A DNA stretch of 64,000 nt from Letharia columbiana. Lineage: Eukaryota > Ascomycota > Lecanoromycetes > Lecanorales > Parmeliaceae. The notes beneath the pieces are model-generated. The model saw nothing but the letters and a program-made list of their open reading frames with translations. It did no database searches and was not told the origin of the DNA. How positions within the stretch are numbered: position 1 is the first letter of the stretch; each line of letters begins with the position of its first letter. Location of the stretch: NCBI RefSeq assembly GCF_014066305.1, contig NW_023501105.1:124001-188000 (forward strand), written 5' to 3'. The position numbers were made by a program, and so were the translations under genes. Shown piece by piece: positions 1 to 11,818 of this stretch.

Positions 1-356
1 CAAGCTGATTTTATAGATTTGTGGGTATTTGAAGTAAAAGTAGAAGTGTGGAATCAAATGGTGGTGCGTGTCGAGATCTCCAAAGGTTGTGACGAAGCTA
101 AAGGATGAGAGGGGGCTGGTGTTTTCCCAAGTGTCGAATGCTTCGAGTTATTCACTTCCGTGAACAATATACTACTTTAACTTCCTTTGTGCCAAGACCT
201 CAGCCGCTGTAAGCGCGCCGTCGGGTGAACTTCGGGTTTCCCAAGATGATGATGAGCTGGAGTTGAATGAAGAGATATATATCATGAGCAGCGACTCCGC
301 TCTCAATAAATTTCTGCTTACACCTCCTACGTGATAAGCCCTAGTGACAGTACGCC

Positions 357-1130
357 ATGAGCGTAGCAATTACCAGCCGATCATTCTTCGGTCAAGCTCT
401 CCGCCGCCCAACTCCATTTCTCGATTTCCTCCTACCCAGCTTCACCATCCCCTCGTCTCGAACTCGCTATGCACCAATCACGACTTCCTCGGCCTCCCCA
501 AACACCGAGCCATCGCCTTCATCCTTAAAGAGCTTCTCTTCAAACAAACGCCGGAAACCTCTCTCAAAGACACAGCGCGAGTTCCTCGACCGCGGCCTTC
601 GAGTTAACCAAGCTGGCGAGCTCGCCGCAACTCTAATTTACACACACCAAACACCGCCCATAACTCGTGCCCATCCACATCTCCGGTCTTTAATGCACCG
701 TATGTATTCCCAAGAAGCGGGCCACTTCTCCACCTTCAATGAGATGCTCGCGAAGCACCGCATAAGGCCAACGGCTATGTATCCTGTATGGTCTGCCGCT
801 GCCTCTGTACTCGGCTGGGGCACGGGGCTGATGGGCAGGGAAGCAGCTATGGCTTGTACGGAGGCTGTGGAGACGGAGATTGGAGGACATTACAATGGGC
901 AAGTGCGTGTATTGCTTGGTTGGGTGAAGGAAATGGAGGACAAAGGGGAGGAAGTGGGAGAAGAAGTGCGGGAGTTGGTATCAACCCTGAAGAGAATCCG
1001 GGATGAGGAGTTGGAGCATTTGGATGAGGCGGTCGGAGAGGGGGCGAGGGAGGCAAAACCCTATGAACTGCTGAACAGGGTTATTAGAAGTGGTTGTAAG
1101 GGAGCTATATGGATCAGTGAGAGGGTGTAG
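357..1130 (+). CDS. COQ7: 5-demethoxyubiquinone hydroxylase, mitochondrial (Coq7/Cat5)
   Basis: Single-exon gene of 257 residues. Coq7 is a di-iron monooxygenase of the mitochondrial inner membrane that hydroxylates demethoxyubiquinone, the penultimate step of coenzyme Q synthesis. The first ~70 residues are rich in Ser, Arg and Pro with almost no acids, as expected of a mitochondrial leader. All iron-ligand motifs of the family can be seen: the Glu of RVNQAGELAA, the Glu/His pair of SQEAGHF, the Glu of EAVETEIGGHY and the Glu/His pair of RDEELEHLD. The usual Asp-His before AGE is Asn-Gln here, a mild change. The ATG at 357 is the first in frame and gives the leader. The gene converges on SLY1, with 44 bp between the two stop codons. 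Confidence 0.95.
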   Translation: MSVAITSRSFFGQALRRPTPFLDFLLPSFTIPSSRTRYAPITTSSASPNTEPSPSSLKSFSSNKRRKPLSKTQREFLDRGLRVNQAGELAATLIYTHQTPPITRAHPHLRSLMHRMYSQEAGHFSTFNEMLAKHRIRPTAMYPVWSAAASVLGWGTGLMGREAAMACTEAVETEIGGHYNGQVRVLLGWVKEMEDKGEEVGEEVRELVSTLKRIRDEELEHLDEAVGEGAREAKPYELLNRVIRSGCKGAIWISERV

Positions 1131-1174
1131 AGCTCCATCGATCGTTGATGGATATAGGACGCTGATTGGAAGCG

Positions 1175-3459
1175 CTATCCGCTTTCCGTGCCTAGTCTCG
1201 CCGCCACGCCAATGAAGTCTTCTGCGTTGACGATCTCTGTGCTTCCATACACTATTCTTCTCTTTGGACCTCCAGCCCCTTGCGCAGCACTTGTCCTGTG
1301 TGCCCAATCCTGCAGATTTCCATACTCGTCCATGCTCCCACCACCAACGGTGAAAACTATTGCCTCACTAAAGCCTTGTCTTCGTTGCCCAAAAGTCGCG
1401 TTTGAGCCAGGACCAGAATTACCCGGTCCGTTTTGTTGGCCTTGCCTAGACGAAGGCGCGCCGGGCATGGTGCCTCGTGCATTGGCAGAGCGAGGGTCGA
1501 AATAGAGATAGTCTTCAGTCTTGGCGATGGCGGACGAAGAAGCGGAAGCAGGGTCCATCAGAGACTCAACGATCTTGGTGATGGTGATGTCTTTATTTGC
1601 TGGGAGGAAGTTCTTGACTCCCGATATCAGGTTCTCGAAATTAGTGCCCAGGGCTCCAGCGCCAAGGCGGTCAGTCAGCCTATTGGAAATGGAAGAAAAC
1701 CCACGGAAGATGTTGGAGTCTGAAGCAGGTTGTGTGGGTTGAGTGGGAGCTGAGGTCATCATAGTCATGCGGGTTTCGTCGCGGACTCTCTTGACATATG
1801 TGAGGGCAGTAATGTCGGCGCCTGCACGTGTGAGAGCTTCCTCGAAACGGTCCATTTCGGCACGAGAAATGTCCTGTTCGGTGCTTAAGAACCATATGAT
1901 GAACAGACGTAGTTTGTCGAGGGGTTCTCTGCCTTTTTCGGCATCGTTCAGAAGTTCAAGCATTTGGGCTTTTGTTTGTTTGGTGATATTTTCTTCAATC
2001 TGGAAGAAATTATCTAGTTGCCTGGACTTGATTCCCTCAAGTAGTGCAGTCGCGATATTCATGTGCATGTCCAGGATGGCCTTTCGCTCGCGCAATTCAG
2101 GGAGTAGAGTGATCACAGCTTTGAGGTGGGATGCTGATGAACCTGTCTCGTTCAGATCATCAATAGAAGAAACACCAGTTTTCCGTGTCACCTCGGCTGC
2201 ATCGTCTTTGTATTTTGTAAGCTCTGTATCGATGTCCTCGGCAACTTGTGGGAATGGGATCCCAGCATTTCGAGTCCAAAAAAAGTCGTTAGAATTCAGG
2301 TCATATGCCCTTCTCGTCTTGCCCTTGCTTGGATCCTCCGCATCGATCAGAGTCTCCACGGTGATTCGGTTAAGATGCATCTTCAAGACGTCGTGGACAA
2401 GAGATTGGTACGTCCAGGAATGCGAGAGCATGGGTATGAGGTCAACGTTGCGGTCTACAACGACGAGTACTGGCCTTGAGGACGAGGTGTTTGTAGCTGA
2501 TGATGATCTTTGTCCCTGGTTGGAAAACAAGTTGTCTTTAGAGTTCAGAACATGATCTCTGAGCTTGCGGTCTAGTTTTGCAGCTATCATCTCTGCTGGA
2601 CCGCCTCGAGGACTTCGAATAATTGGTATGGAGCCTAGGACACTGTGAACAAATTTCCAGACGGACATCAGGGCGAAGTACCCATAGTGACCACGACGCT
2701 GAATAGACCGCTGACGGTTTTGTCTACTAGCACGTCTATCTCCTCATCTGTAGCCTTTGGACTATTCAAAGCCCAGTATGTATCTTTCCCCATTCCTAAG
2801 CTAAACAAATCTGGCTCGCTCACGATGAAGTTCAGGTACTGGTCATACATTTGACACACGCTTTCAGCTGTGCCTGATTCTGCGATTTGTGATGCGAAAT
2901 CTTCCATCAATGGCCTGGGTATCGAAGAAAGAAAGTTGATGTATGCATCTGCATACAGACTTTTGGCAAGATCGGAATTAATGTTATTGAGATTGGCCGT
3001 AGTAGGCTCGAGGAGATAAAGGACTGGAACATCGGGTATAGGATGACGCTGTGCATTGATGTTTCTAGGGACCGAGTTAGCTATGCTCTTTGTTAAGCTC
3101 ACGTCTATCCGCAATTGCCAATCCAGGGTATACCAACAGATGTATTGTAACGCCAAATCCCCGTAGGTCATTCACCCTGAGAACACTGCTTATTATATCT
3201 CGGCCTAGGTCGTCAAACACGAGGACTTTCCATATAGGATCTCCGTCAGAATTCAGAACAGGAGTTGACTGAGGAATGAGGCCATTGGCGGCAGCTGGAT
3301 CATGGCCATTGGTAGACGTAGAGAAGGGCAGATGGTTGAGGTTAAGTATCTTGCCCAGAGACGCTGGAAGTAAGTCAGCGACAAAGCTCTCGTGGCAGCT
3401 TAAGCATTGGAAGGCCTACCTACTTGCCGGTCTCGAAGCGTTTGCGGGTGTGCAACCAT
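1175..3459 (-). CDS. SLY1: Sly1, Sec1/Munc18-family ER-Golgi SNARE regulator
   Basis: Four exons (3459-3420, 3363-3138, 3064-2682, 2634-1175) join in frame to 702 residues, close to fungal Sly1. Sly1 binds the syntaxin Sed5 and templates SNARE assembly for ER-Golgi traffic. The start ATG opens MVAHPQTLRDRQ, then the first splice gives VASLGKILNLN. The conserved DPIWKVLVFDDLGRDIISS block and RHPIPDVPVLYLLEP follow. The 47-nt last intron (2681-2635) removes an apparent frame break and restores TMGSIPIIRSPRGGPAEM. The third-exon donor is GTTGGT, a weak but phase-correct site. The C-terminal domain 3b and the closing Ser-Met-Asp-Glu-Tyr region are present. The gene diverges from the PNUTS-like gene across ~810 bp. 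Confidence 0.93.
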
Positions 3460-4270
3460 GTTCAGAGGAAATTTCTTATTCTGAGAAAGGTAGGCACATA
3501 ATAGAGGCAAAAGTCTTAGACTTAAACAACTTTCGATTGCTTCAGCATCATGATAACACCCTAACCATAAGTGAAGGTGGCTTCACAGCATCGTGGTCGT
3601 GGAATGTTACCGCAGAAGCTTAGGGCTAAGACTAGCGCTTCACGTAATAAAACATGTGCAACGTCGCGATCTTTTCCTCCTCCGCACCTCACTTACAACT
3701 CCATCTCTCACCACTCGACTCCATCGATGAGCGACATAGACTGCTCATTAAATGGTTTAAGCATTATCAAGTATTGATTGGACGGGTCTTCACGCATTCT
3801 GGAGTAGGGTGAAGGCTGTGTTAGGTGGACGTGGTGAGGTACTTCGGTTGAGGGGTGGATTTTCTTCCCACCGAATCTTTTCGGTATCTTCAAGCAGCTC
3901 TCTATGACTGGCGTTAAGTACCATGGTACCTCGAAGTACTCGATTTGAATTGTCTATTGTGACACAGAATTGACGGACTCGAATATCCATCAAGTCAACA
4001 CCTAATCTCTACTTTCCCAGCTATTCTTCTCTACGTCCACGCCAATGACAACGGCATAGCTACGGCCGGTTCATCACAGCCAAGAAACGTCCCAAAAACC
4101 GTCAGATCCTGAAAGCAAAATCTTCCGACAGAGCAGGCACCCGCCGTACAAGTATTCACGAAAAATCTTACCACGCCTTACCAGATCGGTCATAGCTACA
4201 TGCCTAGTGCCGGAGTTTGAAGAGGTTAAACCCCGCTAAGGCTGAGCATCTTTATCGTTTGGAGAGCGTA
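3460..4270. other. Divergent intergenic region between SLY1 and the PNUTS-like gene
   Basis: These ~810 bp separate two genes transcribed away from each other, so both promoters should lie here. Short open frames exist on both strands but none carries a recognisable domain or extends either neighbour. No TATA box or repeat stood out. Confidence 0.5.
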
Positions 4271-7200
4271 ATGGATCCACGACAGCAGGGCCAGGATTAT
4301 GGAGGAAACAATGCTTCGAGAGCAGGAGGGAACTATGGTTTCAATAGTGGCCAAAATGATCCTTTCAATTCTTTCGTTCATACCGATAATGAATCTGCCT
4401 TTGATTCGTCTTGGAATCCTCAAGCATATCCTGCACAGCAGCAGCCAATCAATGGCTTCGATCACGGAAACCAGCAATGGCAACAGAATCCTTACCAGTC
4501 TCCCAATTCGCTTCCCATGCCCAACTATGGAGGCCAACCAAGCGATTACGACCAGATATACTCAAGGAATCCCGCATCTTTCAGCTATTCTGGCTTCGAC
4601 CCCAACACGAGCCACGCATTTTCTGCCTCTCCATTCGACAGTGCTTTGAACTATGGTCAGATGCCATTGAACAGTGGCACTCCGTATGACTACTCCGCCC
4701 CCCCAGCGTACTCGCAGCATAACGAGACAATATCCCCTCAAGCGCTGCAGAACTATCCATTCCCATCAACAAAGACTGAGGAACCGCGTCAGGTATGTTG
4801 CACACTTGCAGAAACCTCGATCAAAAGGGCCCAGGCTGACATCCGTTAGCCTCAGCACTCACAGCATGGCTCCACCATGCCCATACGGCGAGCTTCTGTG
4901 ACAGGAGTCCCTGCTCCCAACCACCAAGAGTGGATCAATCTCGCGTCCGCGACGCCACCTTCTACCATTTTCCTCGAGGGTTTACATATCAGGCCTACTC
5001 AGAAGCTTTCGACCGCCACTAAGTCCACACACCTCAATGGCTTTACATTTGTGGGCAGTAGTACGCTACCGCGCAGCACAACTAAAGGTGAGCGAAACAG
5101 GACTGGTCGATCTCCATTCAACATGAGTTTTCTGACATGATATGCAGCCACCGTACCTCGCTTCAAGAGAAGAAAGTCTTTGAGGGAGCTCAGACGTCTG
5201 CTCGAATTAGGTTAGTGCTAATCGTTGTCAACGTGTACCAAGATCTCATTGCTGACATTGATTACAGAGAAAGGAAAAGACCCCTGGCCTCGAGATCGGG
5301 AGCCTGTTCTGAAGAAGCTCAAGACCGCAGAGACAAAGATGTTCGGTCCACGTACTCCTGCAGCTTCCACGCATGCGCATAATGGATCCGTAGCCGAGTC
5401 TATGTCCCCTTCAGAATCTTCGGAGTCTGAATCTGAGGACGAATCGGAATACTATTCGGAGTCTGAAGAAGTAACTGAGCCGGAGGAACCTTCGCCGCTT
5501 CCCGCGAATCGCCCGGCAGATCCCAGCAAAGCGATAGAGTACGACGTCATCAAAGCCGTTTGGGCCAGAAAGAATGTAGGCCTTTCCGGCACTGTGATAC
5601 GCACCGCCCTCGGTGAGTATTGGAACATATTCAAAACTATTCGCGACAAATGGAAGGCAAAAACTACGTCTCTGCAGCAAGCAATTGAGAAGAAAGACCA
5701 GGCCAGCATCAAGACGTATGAGCGTCGAGTTGTCGAATCACGGCGCCTCCTAGAATCATGCATCAGTCTGACTCTCAAGCACAGTCATCCGGACATCATT
5801 GAAAAGTACGTGTATTTCCTATTGAGCTTCTTCTTCTCGCTGTCGCACACTCTACCAGAAAGTCTTGATCTGCTGTGATAGTCAGATGTAGGCGAGCGGC
5901 AAAAGACGTCCTGACAGGGCAGTCAGCCATCTTCAATGCCTCATGAGTGGGACTCAATGAGCGACACTTCATGAGCTTGCTGCCCAATCGGTCGTGTATG
6001 GAGAGAGCTTTTCGCCCAGCACCAAACTCAATTTTTTTGTAATAGACCAATGGAAATTGGCGTGAATTTTGAGATTGTTGCCCGCTTTGCGTGCGTTGAT
6101 AGCTATTAAGATGGTACCGTCGTGGGTGCTTGCAGTAGCTCGATAATTACGCACGACCAAGATTATCATCAGACTGGTCTAAGCATGTTCACGCCTTCAC
6201 AAATACATACATAGACTGCCTCACAAGAATTGGAGACTAACGTCTCCATAGACTAGGCGAAAATCCTGCCCTACTAGTTGTGTTCTATCAATTCCTCGCA
6301 GACCGATTTAAGGATAGTGAATATACTGGGAGCTTCATCGCCAGCATCCTCGAGGTCAGTCTAATCATTGGTCTCAAGCGACGAATTTTGCTCATGCTTA
6401 CTAGCTCATGACGCGATGCACTACAATCGATCAGTCGATCTTGGAATTGACAAAGATAGAAAAAGTGCTCCCTAGACTGATCAAAAGAGGAGACGACCAA
6501 GGGAAAAGGTTTGCGCAGAAAGTTCTAGACAATGCTGCAGATGTCTCGAAGCAGAAGACTGCAGATGATAAGTCAGCGCTGGGCCAGGAAACGAATGGAA
6601 AGCTACTGGGTGAAGGAGCAAGGAATTCTAGCTCCAACGAGACCAAAAATGCACGGCCAATCGATGCCAAGAAGGGCGAAAAGGGTGTCGCGAGCAAAAC
6701 AGCCTCTGAAGCTCGCCAACCATCAACAAAGGTCGACGCAAAGGCAGGGGCAAAGCTGCCATCAGCCGATGTGTCTTCCACGAAGGCGAAATCCCATACT
6801 GTTACTGCTAAACCTTCTGGCTTCTTCTCGAGTTTGCAGTCGGCATCAAAGAAGCCAGGTACCTCTTCGAAGCTGAAAGATAGCAAGCCTAGGTAAGCTC
6901 ACTATCGATTTCAATGCGCTGATCCGGTGATCTGTATTGCTGCCTAAACTTTTTCTGACACATCGACAGTACCGGCTCCGAGATTAAATCTGAGCTCGCC
7001 TCAGAGCCTCCGAAACCGACTTTTTCATTTGCTGCAACGATGGCGAATCTCAATAAACAAGCAGAGGCCGCACCCGTGAAATCCGAGGAGACTCGAAAAC
7101 CAGAAACGCCAGAAGAAAAGCAAAAACGACTCCGCAAAGAACAGCGCCGCAAACTCAGGGTCTCTTTCAAAGATGATGATCTAGTCCAAATACGAGAGTT

Positions 7201-8394
7201 CGTGCATGACCCGGATGAGGAACTTGGTCACGAAGACAGCCAAGTCCGCGATGTCGGCGATAGTAGAGGAGAAGGTCAAATGTTGAAGATGCACAGAGAT
7301 CTTGATCTTATGGATGAGGACGAGGACTATGAGCCTCCCGACGAAGTGCTACCAGATTGGGTCACTCCTAAAGGTGATTTGCAAAGCTCATTTTGCATAG
7401 AACATTTATTCTGACTTTGATATACAGAGGTCGACTTCAGCGTCATCGATCCTAGCGAACTAGCTCGAAATTATACCAGCCGTGGCGGGAAAGCTGAAGT
7501 AAAGAGCGATGAGCGGACGGCCCAGGAGCAACGGGAGTTTTCTACCCTCATGGTCATCTATACAACCCCATCGGATATTCCATCTTCACCTCGAGAACCC
7601 TCAGATCCCTTTACTGGCGACACCTTAATGGAAGACAGCTTTGGAACGCCGGTTGAACAGACCAAGGTGTGTCCTTTTTGATTGCAAAGTATATCCGTAT
7701 TGCTTACAAGTAGTCCAGACACGCGAAGCCCAGTATCTTGCAGGAGAGAACCGTCAAGCAGTCGCTGCTCAGCCGCCAACGCCTGATATATCTGCCCTTT
7801 TTCGCATTCTGAGTAGTCAACAGCAAGCTCCGGCGCCGCAGCCACAACCACCGCCAGCCGCACCTGCTGCTTCAACAGGCCTTGAGGCCATCTTTGCGCA
7901 GTTTGCAAATGCCAACAATCAGCAAAAGACTCCGCAAATGCAAGTCCCTCAGCCTGTGCAACAGCCGGCGCCTGGCTTCAATCTACAGGCAGCTCTGGCG
8001 AATATGACGCAGCCAAGCCAGTACGGGGCACCTCAACCAGCCCCTGTACCCGATTTGCAAGCCATACTAGCCGGTTTAGGTAGTGGGCAGCCGGCACCAC
8101 TGGCGCCGCAAACGCAAGGCTACGGGTATCCCAACTCATACCAGAACGACAATGATCGCAAGCGTCAGTACGAGCAAGACGACGGCGATTATGGCTACGG
8201 CAAAGGCAAGAGACCTCGACAAGGGGTCGGTCAGGGCAAGAAGCCAGTACGTCCTCTCAACTCTGTGACCCCGGTCAATTGATAATTTGATACTGACCGT
8301 CCACTAGTATTACGGTCCACCTCGACTTCCTTGCAAATTTTTCCAAGAAGGCAAATGTCGAAAGGGGGATGAGTGCACCTTTCTACATGAATGA
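4271..8394 (+). CDS. PNUTS/Ppn1-like PP1-targeting protein with C-terminal CCCH zinc finger
   Basis: Ten exons (4271-4792, 4850-5087, 5148-5210, 5268-5805, 6252-6354, 6405-6892, 6970-7373, 7428-7666, 7719-8246, 8308-8394) sum exactly to 1069 residues. The N-terminus is Gln/Asn/Tyr-rich and low complexity. An acidic Ser/Glu tract is followed by a helical region (about residues 320-520) that could be a TFIIS-N-like fold. KLRVSF at about residues 712-717 is a textbook PP1-docking RVxF motif, followed by an acidic stretch. The C-terminus has a C-x7-C-x5-C-x3-H zinc finger ending one residue before the stop. Helical domain, RVxF motif and C-terminal CCCH finger in this order match animal PNUTS and S. 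pombe Ppn1, which tether PP1/Dis2 to the cleavage-polyadenylation machinery. The functional name is inferred; a generic CCCH protein is the alternative. The intron at 5806-6251 is long (446 nt) and ends with GACTAAC...TAG. Confidence 0.65.
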
Positions 8395-8741
8395 TTACGG
8401 ACCTTTGTCACCACTTTCTAGAATTCTGATCCTACATTGGCCAGCATCATTTTAGCATTTTCGCTGCATAGCGGTCGGCGTTTCTAGGCTCCGGCCCGGG
8501 AGCTCACATTAGCGGCATAGTGGCATCCTCCACTTCAAGGCTTCTTCATTTTTTTCATTATTGTTCCACCGAGGACAACTGTTTTGAGCTGGCATTTTAC
8601 CAAGCTCTGTACCCTTTGTATCATAGCCAAGTCAAGAGAACCTTTGCTGCATCAACGCGTGCTTCGCTTTTTCTCCTGGATAATCTATTTGTGTGGGGAG
8701 ATTTGACGTAGACCTGTCCAAATTAACTCATTCAGTCAACA
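8395..8741. other. Intergenic region
   Basis: 3' flank of the CCCH gene and promoter side of the DUF218-like gene. Nothing further was recognised in these ~350 bp. Confidence 0.5.
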
Positions 8742-9830
8742 ATGTCCCATTTCGATGTCAACTCTAAGTTGAGTGACTCTATTACGCATCTGATCGTAGT
8801 ATGTGGCCACGCCATATGGCTTGGCGGGCCAACGAGTGGGCGAGACGAGTCTGAGTGGTATTTTCATTCCCAATTTCTATCATCCGGCTATTCCCCTGAC
8901 TCCTACAACAAGCGTTTGCCGCTATTCCACTGAATCAACTCGCTCGTACCGTCTTTACTAACTCAGTTTCGGCAGGGCGATCGAGTCATTTCAAAGTGGC
9001 GAAACACCAACTTTTATGGGGCATATCAAAGCTGGGCTGAAAGCGTTGAAGGAGGAGTCGAGCTCGCTGCTGGTGTTCTCTGGGTGACTTAAATTCCGCA
9101 GCGATGTCCTCGAAGATTGGCTGAGAAGCGGTAGCGGTGCCACTAAGCAGAACAGAACGCCGTTGAGTGAGGGTGAATCATACTTGGTACATCCTCTCCG
9201 AGCTCAAGCTCACAGCCGGTTGCCTCGTGTTGATGTCCTGCTGTCCTTGACAACATGTTCCTTTGCCTTCCTTCATCGAACGGTCAGGAAACATCCAGAA
9301 GAACGATTTACTCCACTGACAGTTTCCGATCCCAGGACCTCGCATACCGCCTCTCGCCCCAACATCACGAGCGCATATCGGCAGAAATCCACGCAACAGA
9401 CTCCTACCAAAACCTTCTCTTCTCCATCCTTCACTTCCACACCCTCACTTCCAATTACCCCACCCAGATAACGCTCATATCTCACGCCTTCAAACGCGCG
9501 CGCTTTCTCGAGTTGCACTGTCGTGCTATACGCTGGCCCCTGTCCAGATTCACATATATTGGCATCGATCCGCCGGAAGATGTGACGCCAAGATGTGTGC
9601 TGGATCAGGGAGAGAGGGAGAGAGGTTATGGAGTTTGGGAACGTGATTTGTATGGAGTGGGTAGCGTGCTTGGGGCGAAGAGGGAGATGAGAGGGTGGGA
9701 GCATAGTGCATTCGAGGCGGTGGGAAAAGGGAAGGAGGAGAGTGTAGACGGGCTGTTGGAGTGGAAGGGTGGTGCAGATGGGAAAGAGGTCTATGAGGGA
9801 AGACTGCCATGGGACAGAGAGGTCCTGTGA
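8742..9830 (+). CDS. DUF218 / YdcF-like protein
   Basis: Four exons (8742-8857, 8976-9083, 9135-9186, 9336-9830) give 256 residues in frame. The first exon carries the family's opening strand and loop, HLIVVCGHAIWLGG. The second has GETPTFMGHIKAGLKAL and ends in LLVFSG, completed after splicing as SGGATKQNRT. The fourth has DSYQNLLFSILHF, then the strand ITLISHAFKRARFLELH and IGIDPP. These are hallmarks of the fungal DUF218 family, related to E. coli YdcF, a Rossmann-like protein reported to bind S-adenosylmethionine; the cellular role in fungi is not established. The introns have good signals (TACTAAC...GGCAG at 8975; CACTGACAG before 9336). There is no signal peptide. The C-terminal third is charged and Gly-rich. 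Confidence 0.8.
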
Positions 9831-11818
9831 AGGCCATGATAGGCACATATTCCGCTATAGAATCCTAACAGTATCACACTACATCATCCTCACATACCAA
9901 GCCTCTCACATCGTTACACTGCTGTTAAGCTATTCTGCTGACTAATTAATCTGCTCCTCTTCACGTCACTTGCCACAAACAAGCAAAGACAGAAATGCAG
10001 TCGGTGATTCCAAAGCTCAGTGGTGATCTCGTATACCACAGGTCATCTGACGAGCCAAATAACGAGAGACGCAGAGACCCATCCTCGATAAGCGATACCT
10101 GTCCTCGAGATGACATTGCACCTGAGCCAAATTCTACCTCGAGGCGCATCTTCCCGAGGTAAAGATAGAGCGAGAAAACTGCTTTGGTCCACGGGGAGCT
10201 CAGTGCCGACGAGTCTTAAGGCACTTGGGCGGTTGCATGGGCGTACATGTAAAAGTCATGCAGAGGTGCAATCCCAAAGTTTCGAAGTTTTAAAGCCTCA
10301 GGAGTGCGCGGCCAGAAAACCGCTACGATTGTAAGGAAATGGACCTCAAGTAGCGTCCTTTTGAGTGAAGGAGAGATGCGTTGCGTCGGTCGAATACTCT
10401 ATGTTTAGGGGTTTTTGGAGGTGAATGACCAACTTGTTCTGGATGATGCCCACAAAAGTGTGCAAGGATGAAAAAATCTGAGGTCTTAGCATTGTCACTT
10501 CTATTTCCGACAACTTGTGTGATTGCAGGACAGGGCTCCGGGATCGTAGTGAAAGTTGGGGGTTTTCTTGGGAGTTTGGCCTGCTTATTCTCCCCTTTTA
10601 TGCACCACTTTTGTTCGATTCTCTTGGCTAGACATCAAAAGAGCTTCCGGTCAGATCAATCATGCTTTCCTTTGCTTACTGTGACTGAGAGTATTTCATC
10701 TTCGAGGTCATACATTCCCAAGTTTCTCATAGATTGTCATTACTGCAGTGGTGCCACCATTGCCAAGCAAGATGACAGTTTTTCATAAGAAAATGGGATT
10801 GGAATTGCGCTTGTAAAACTGCATTGCATATATGCCATCCACAACTCGTTCCTCCCTCAACATTGAGGCCAAGCACACCCGGCCCCGCCAGGGCCAGATG
10901 CAGCAGGCGCGCCACAAGCAAATGATTCGTAGACTACGATCATCACAAAATGCTTGACTGATACATCAGTCAATCAGTACACCTACACGTCCTCAAGAAA
11001 ATCCTTGCTCTTGGATCTACTTCTATCTCAAAGGTCGGATCGTTGACTTCCACGGAGAAAGATGATTGCCTTCGAGTTCTTGACATCGCTCTCACGCTAT
11101 GAGATGCTGGTGTGGTAAAGAAGGCATACATGTTGTTGCTATTGCTGTTTGGGGCGGTCGTATTCTGAATGTTTAAGTCGATTTCTTCTAGAGTCTAGCA
11201 ACATGAGACCATCCCATTCTGATTCGGAAACAGCCACTGCACTTCCTACCTAGAATCGATGCTCAAGTCGTTGAGTGCCTCTGCTAAGCCTGTATATCTG
11301 GTTTTCTGTGGAATACGCTATCATTCCGAAAGATCTCTCGCGGACATACTCGTTCATATGCCATTTCGGTCCATGCAACTGTCTTCTGGCTGTTCCCCGC
11401 AGAAAGCGTGTGCCTTTGTCATTCTGCGTTGTCTTGCAATTCTTATTATAGATGGCGGCCTAGTATCGGGCAAGTACACAATGGAGGTAGACTAGTATCA
11501 AAGTCCTCTCTCGACTTATGCTTCAATAGTAGCTACCAGTGATTCAAGAGACAGGAACTGACTTGCATAATCTCGAATTTCCCTAGCGTGTCGGAGGAAG
11601 TCGGGCGGACTTTAGAAAAGGCTGATCCTCCGGCTTGGCATGCGGGCCATACGAGCATGTCCATGTTTACTCTTGAGGACATTATTGTCTGCAAACCGGT
11701 TTTTTCTCCTGAGCTGCGTTGTACCAAAAATGCCTCAAATCAGCTTCCCCCTACTGGCAATTCCCAAAGCCTACCCTTGATATATGATCGCAAACCCTGT
11801 ATTGCAAGAGAAACCACC
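9831..11818. other. Gene-poor intergenic region
   Basis: About 2 kb between the DUF218-like gene and OSH3. Only short unconnected open frames (under ~110 codons) occur on both strands, none with a familiar motif or good start context. I see no tRNA, repeat array or transposon signature. The last few hundred bases should hold the OSH3 promoter. Confidence 0.5.

Noticed and set aside
2668..2682. Apparent frameshift in SLY1
   Set aside because: A 47-nt intron (2681-2635) with GT/AG ends restores the conserved sequence.
5806..6251. Possible missed exon or separate gene in the long intron of the PNUTS-like gene
   Set aside because: Stops in all plus frames, and a canonical GACTAAC branch site with TAG acceptor gives an exact in-frame join.
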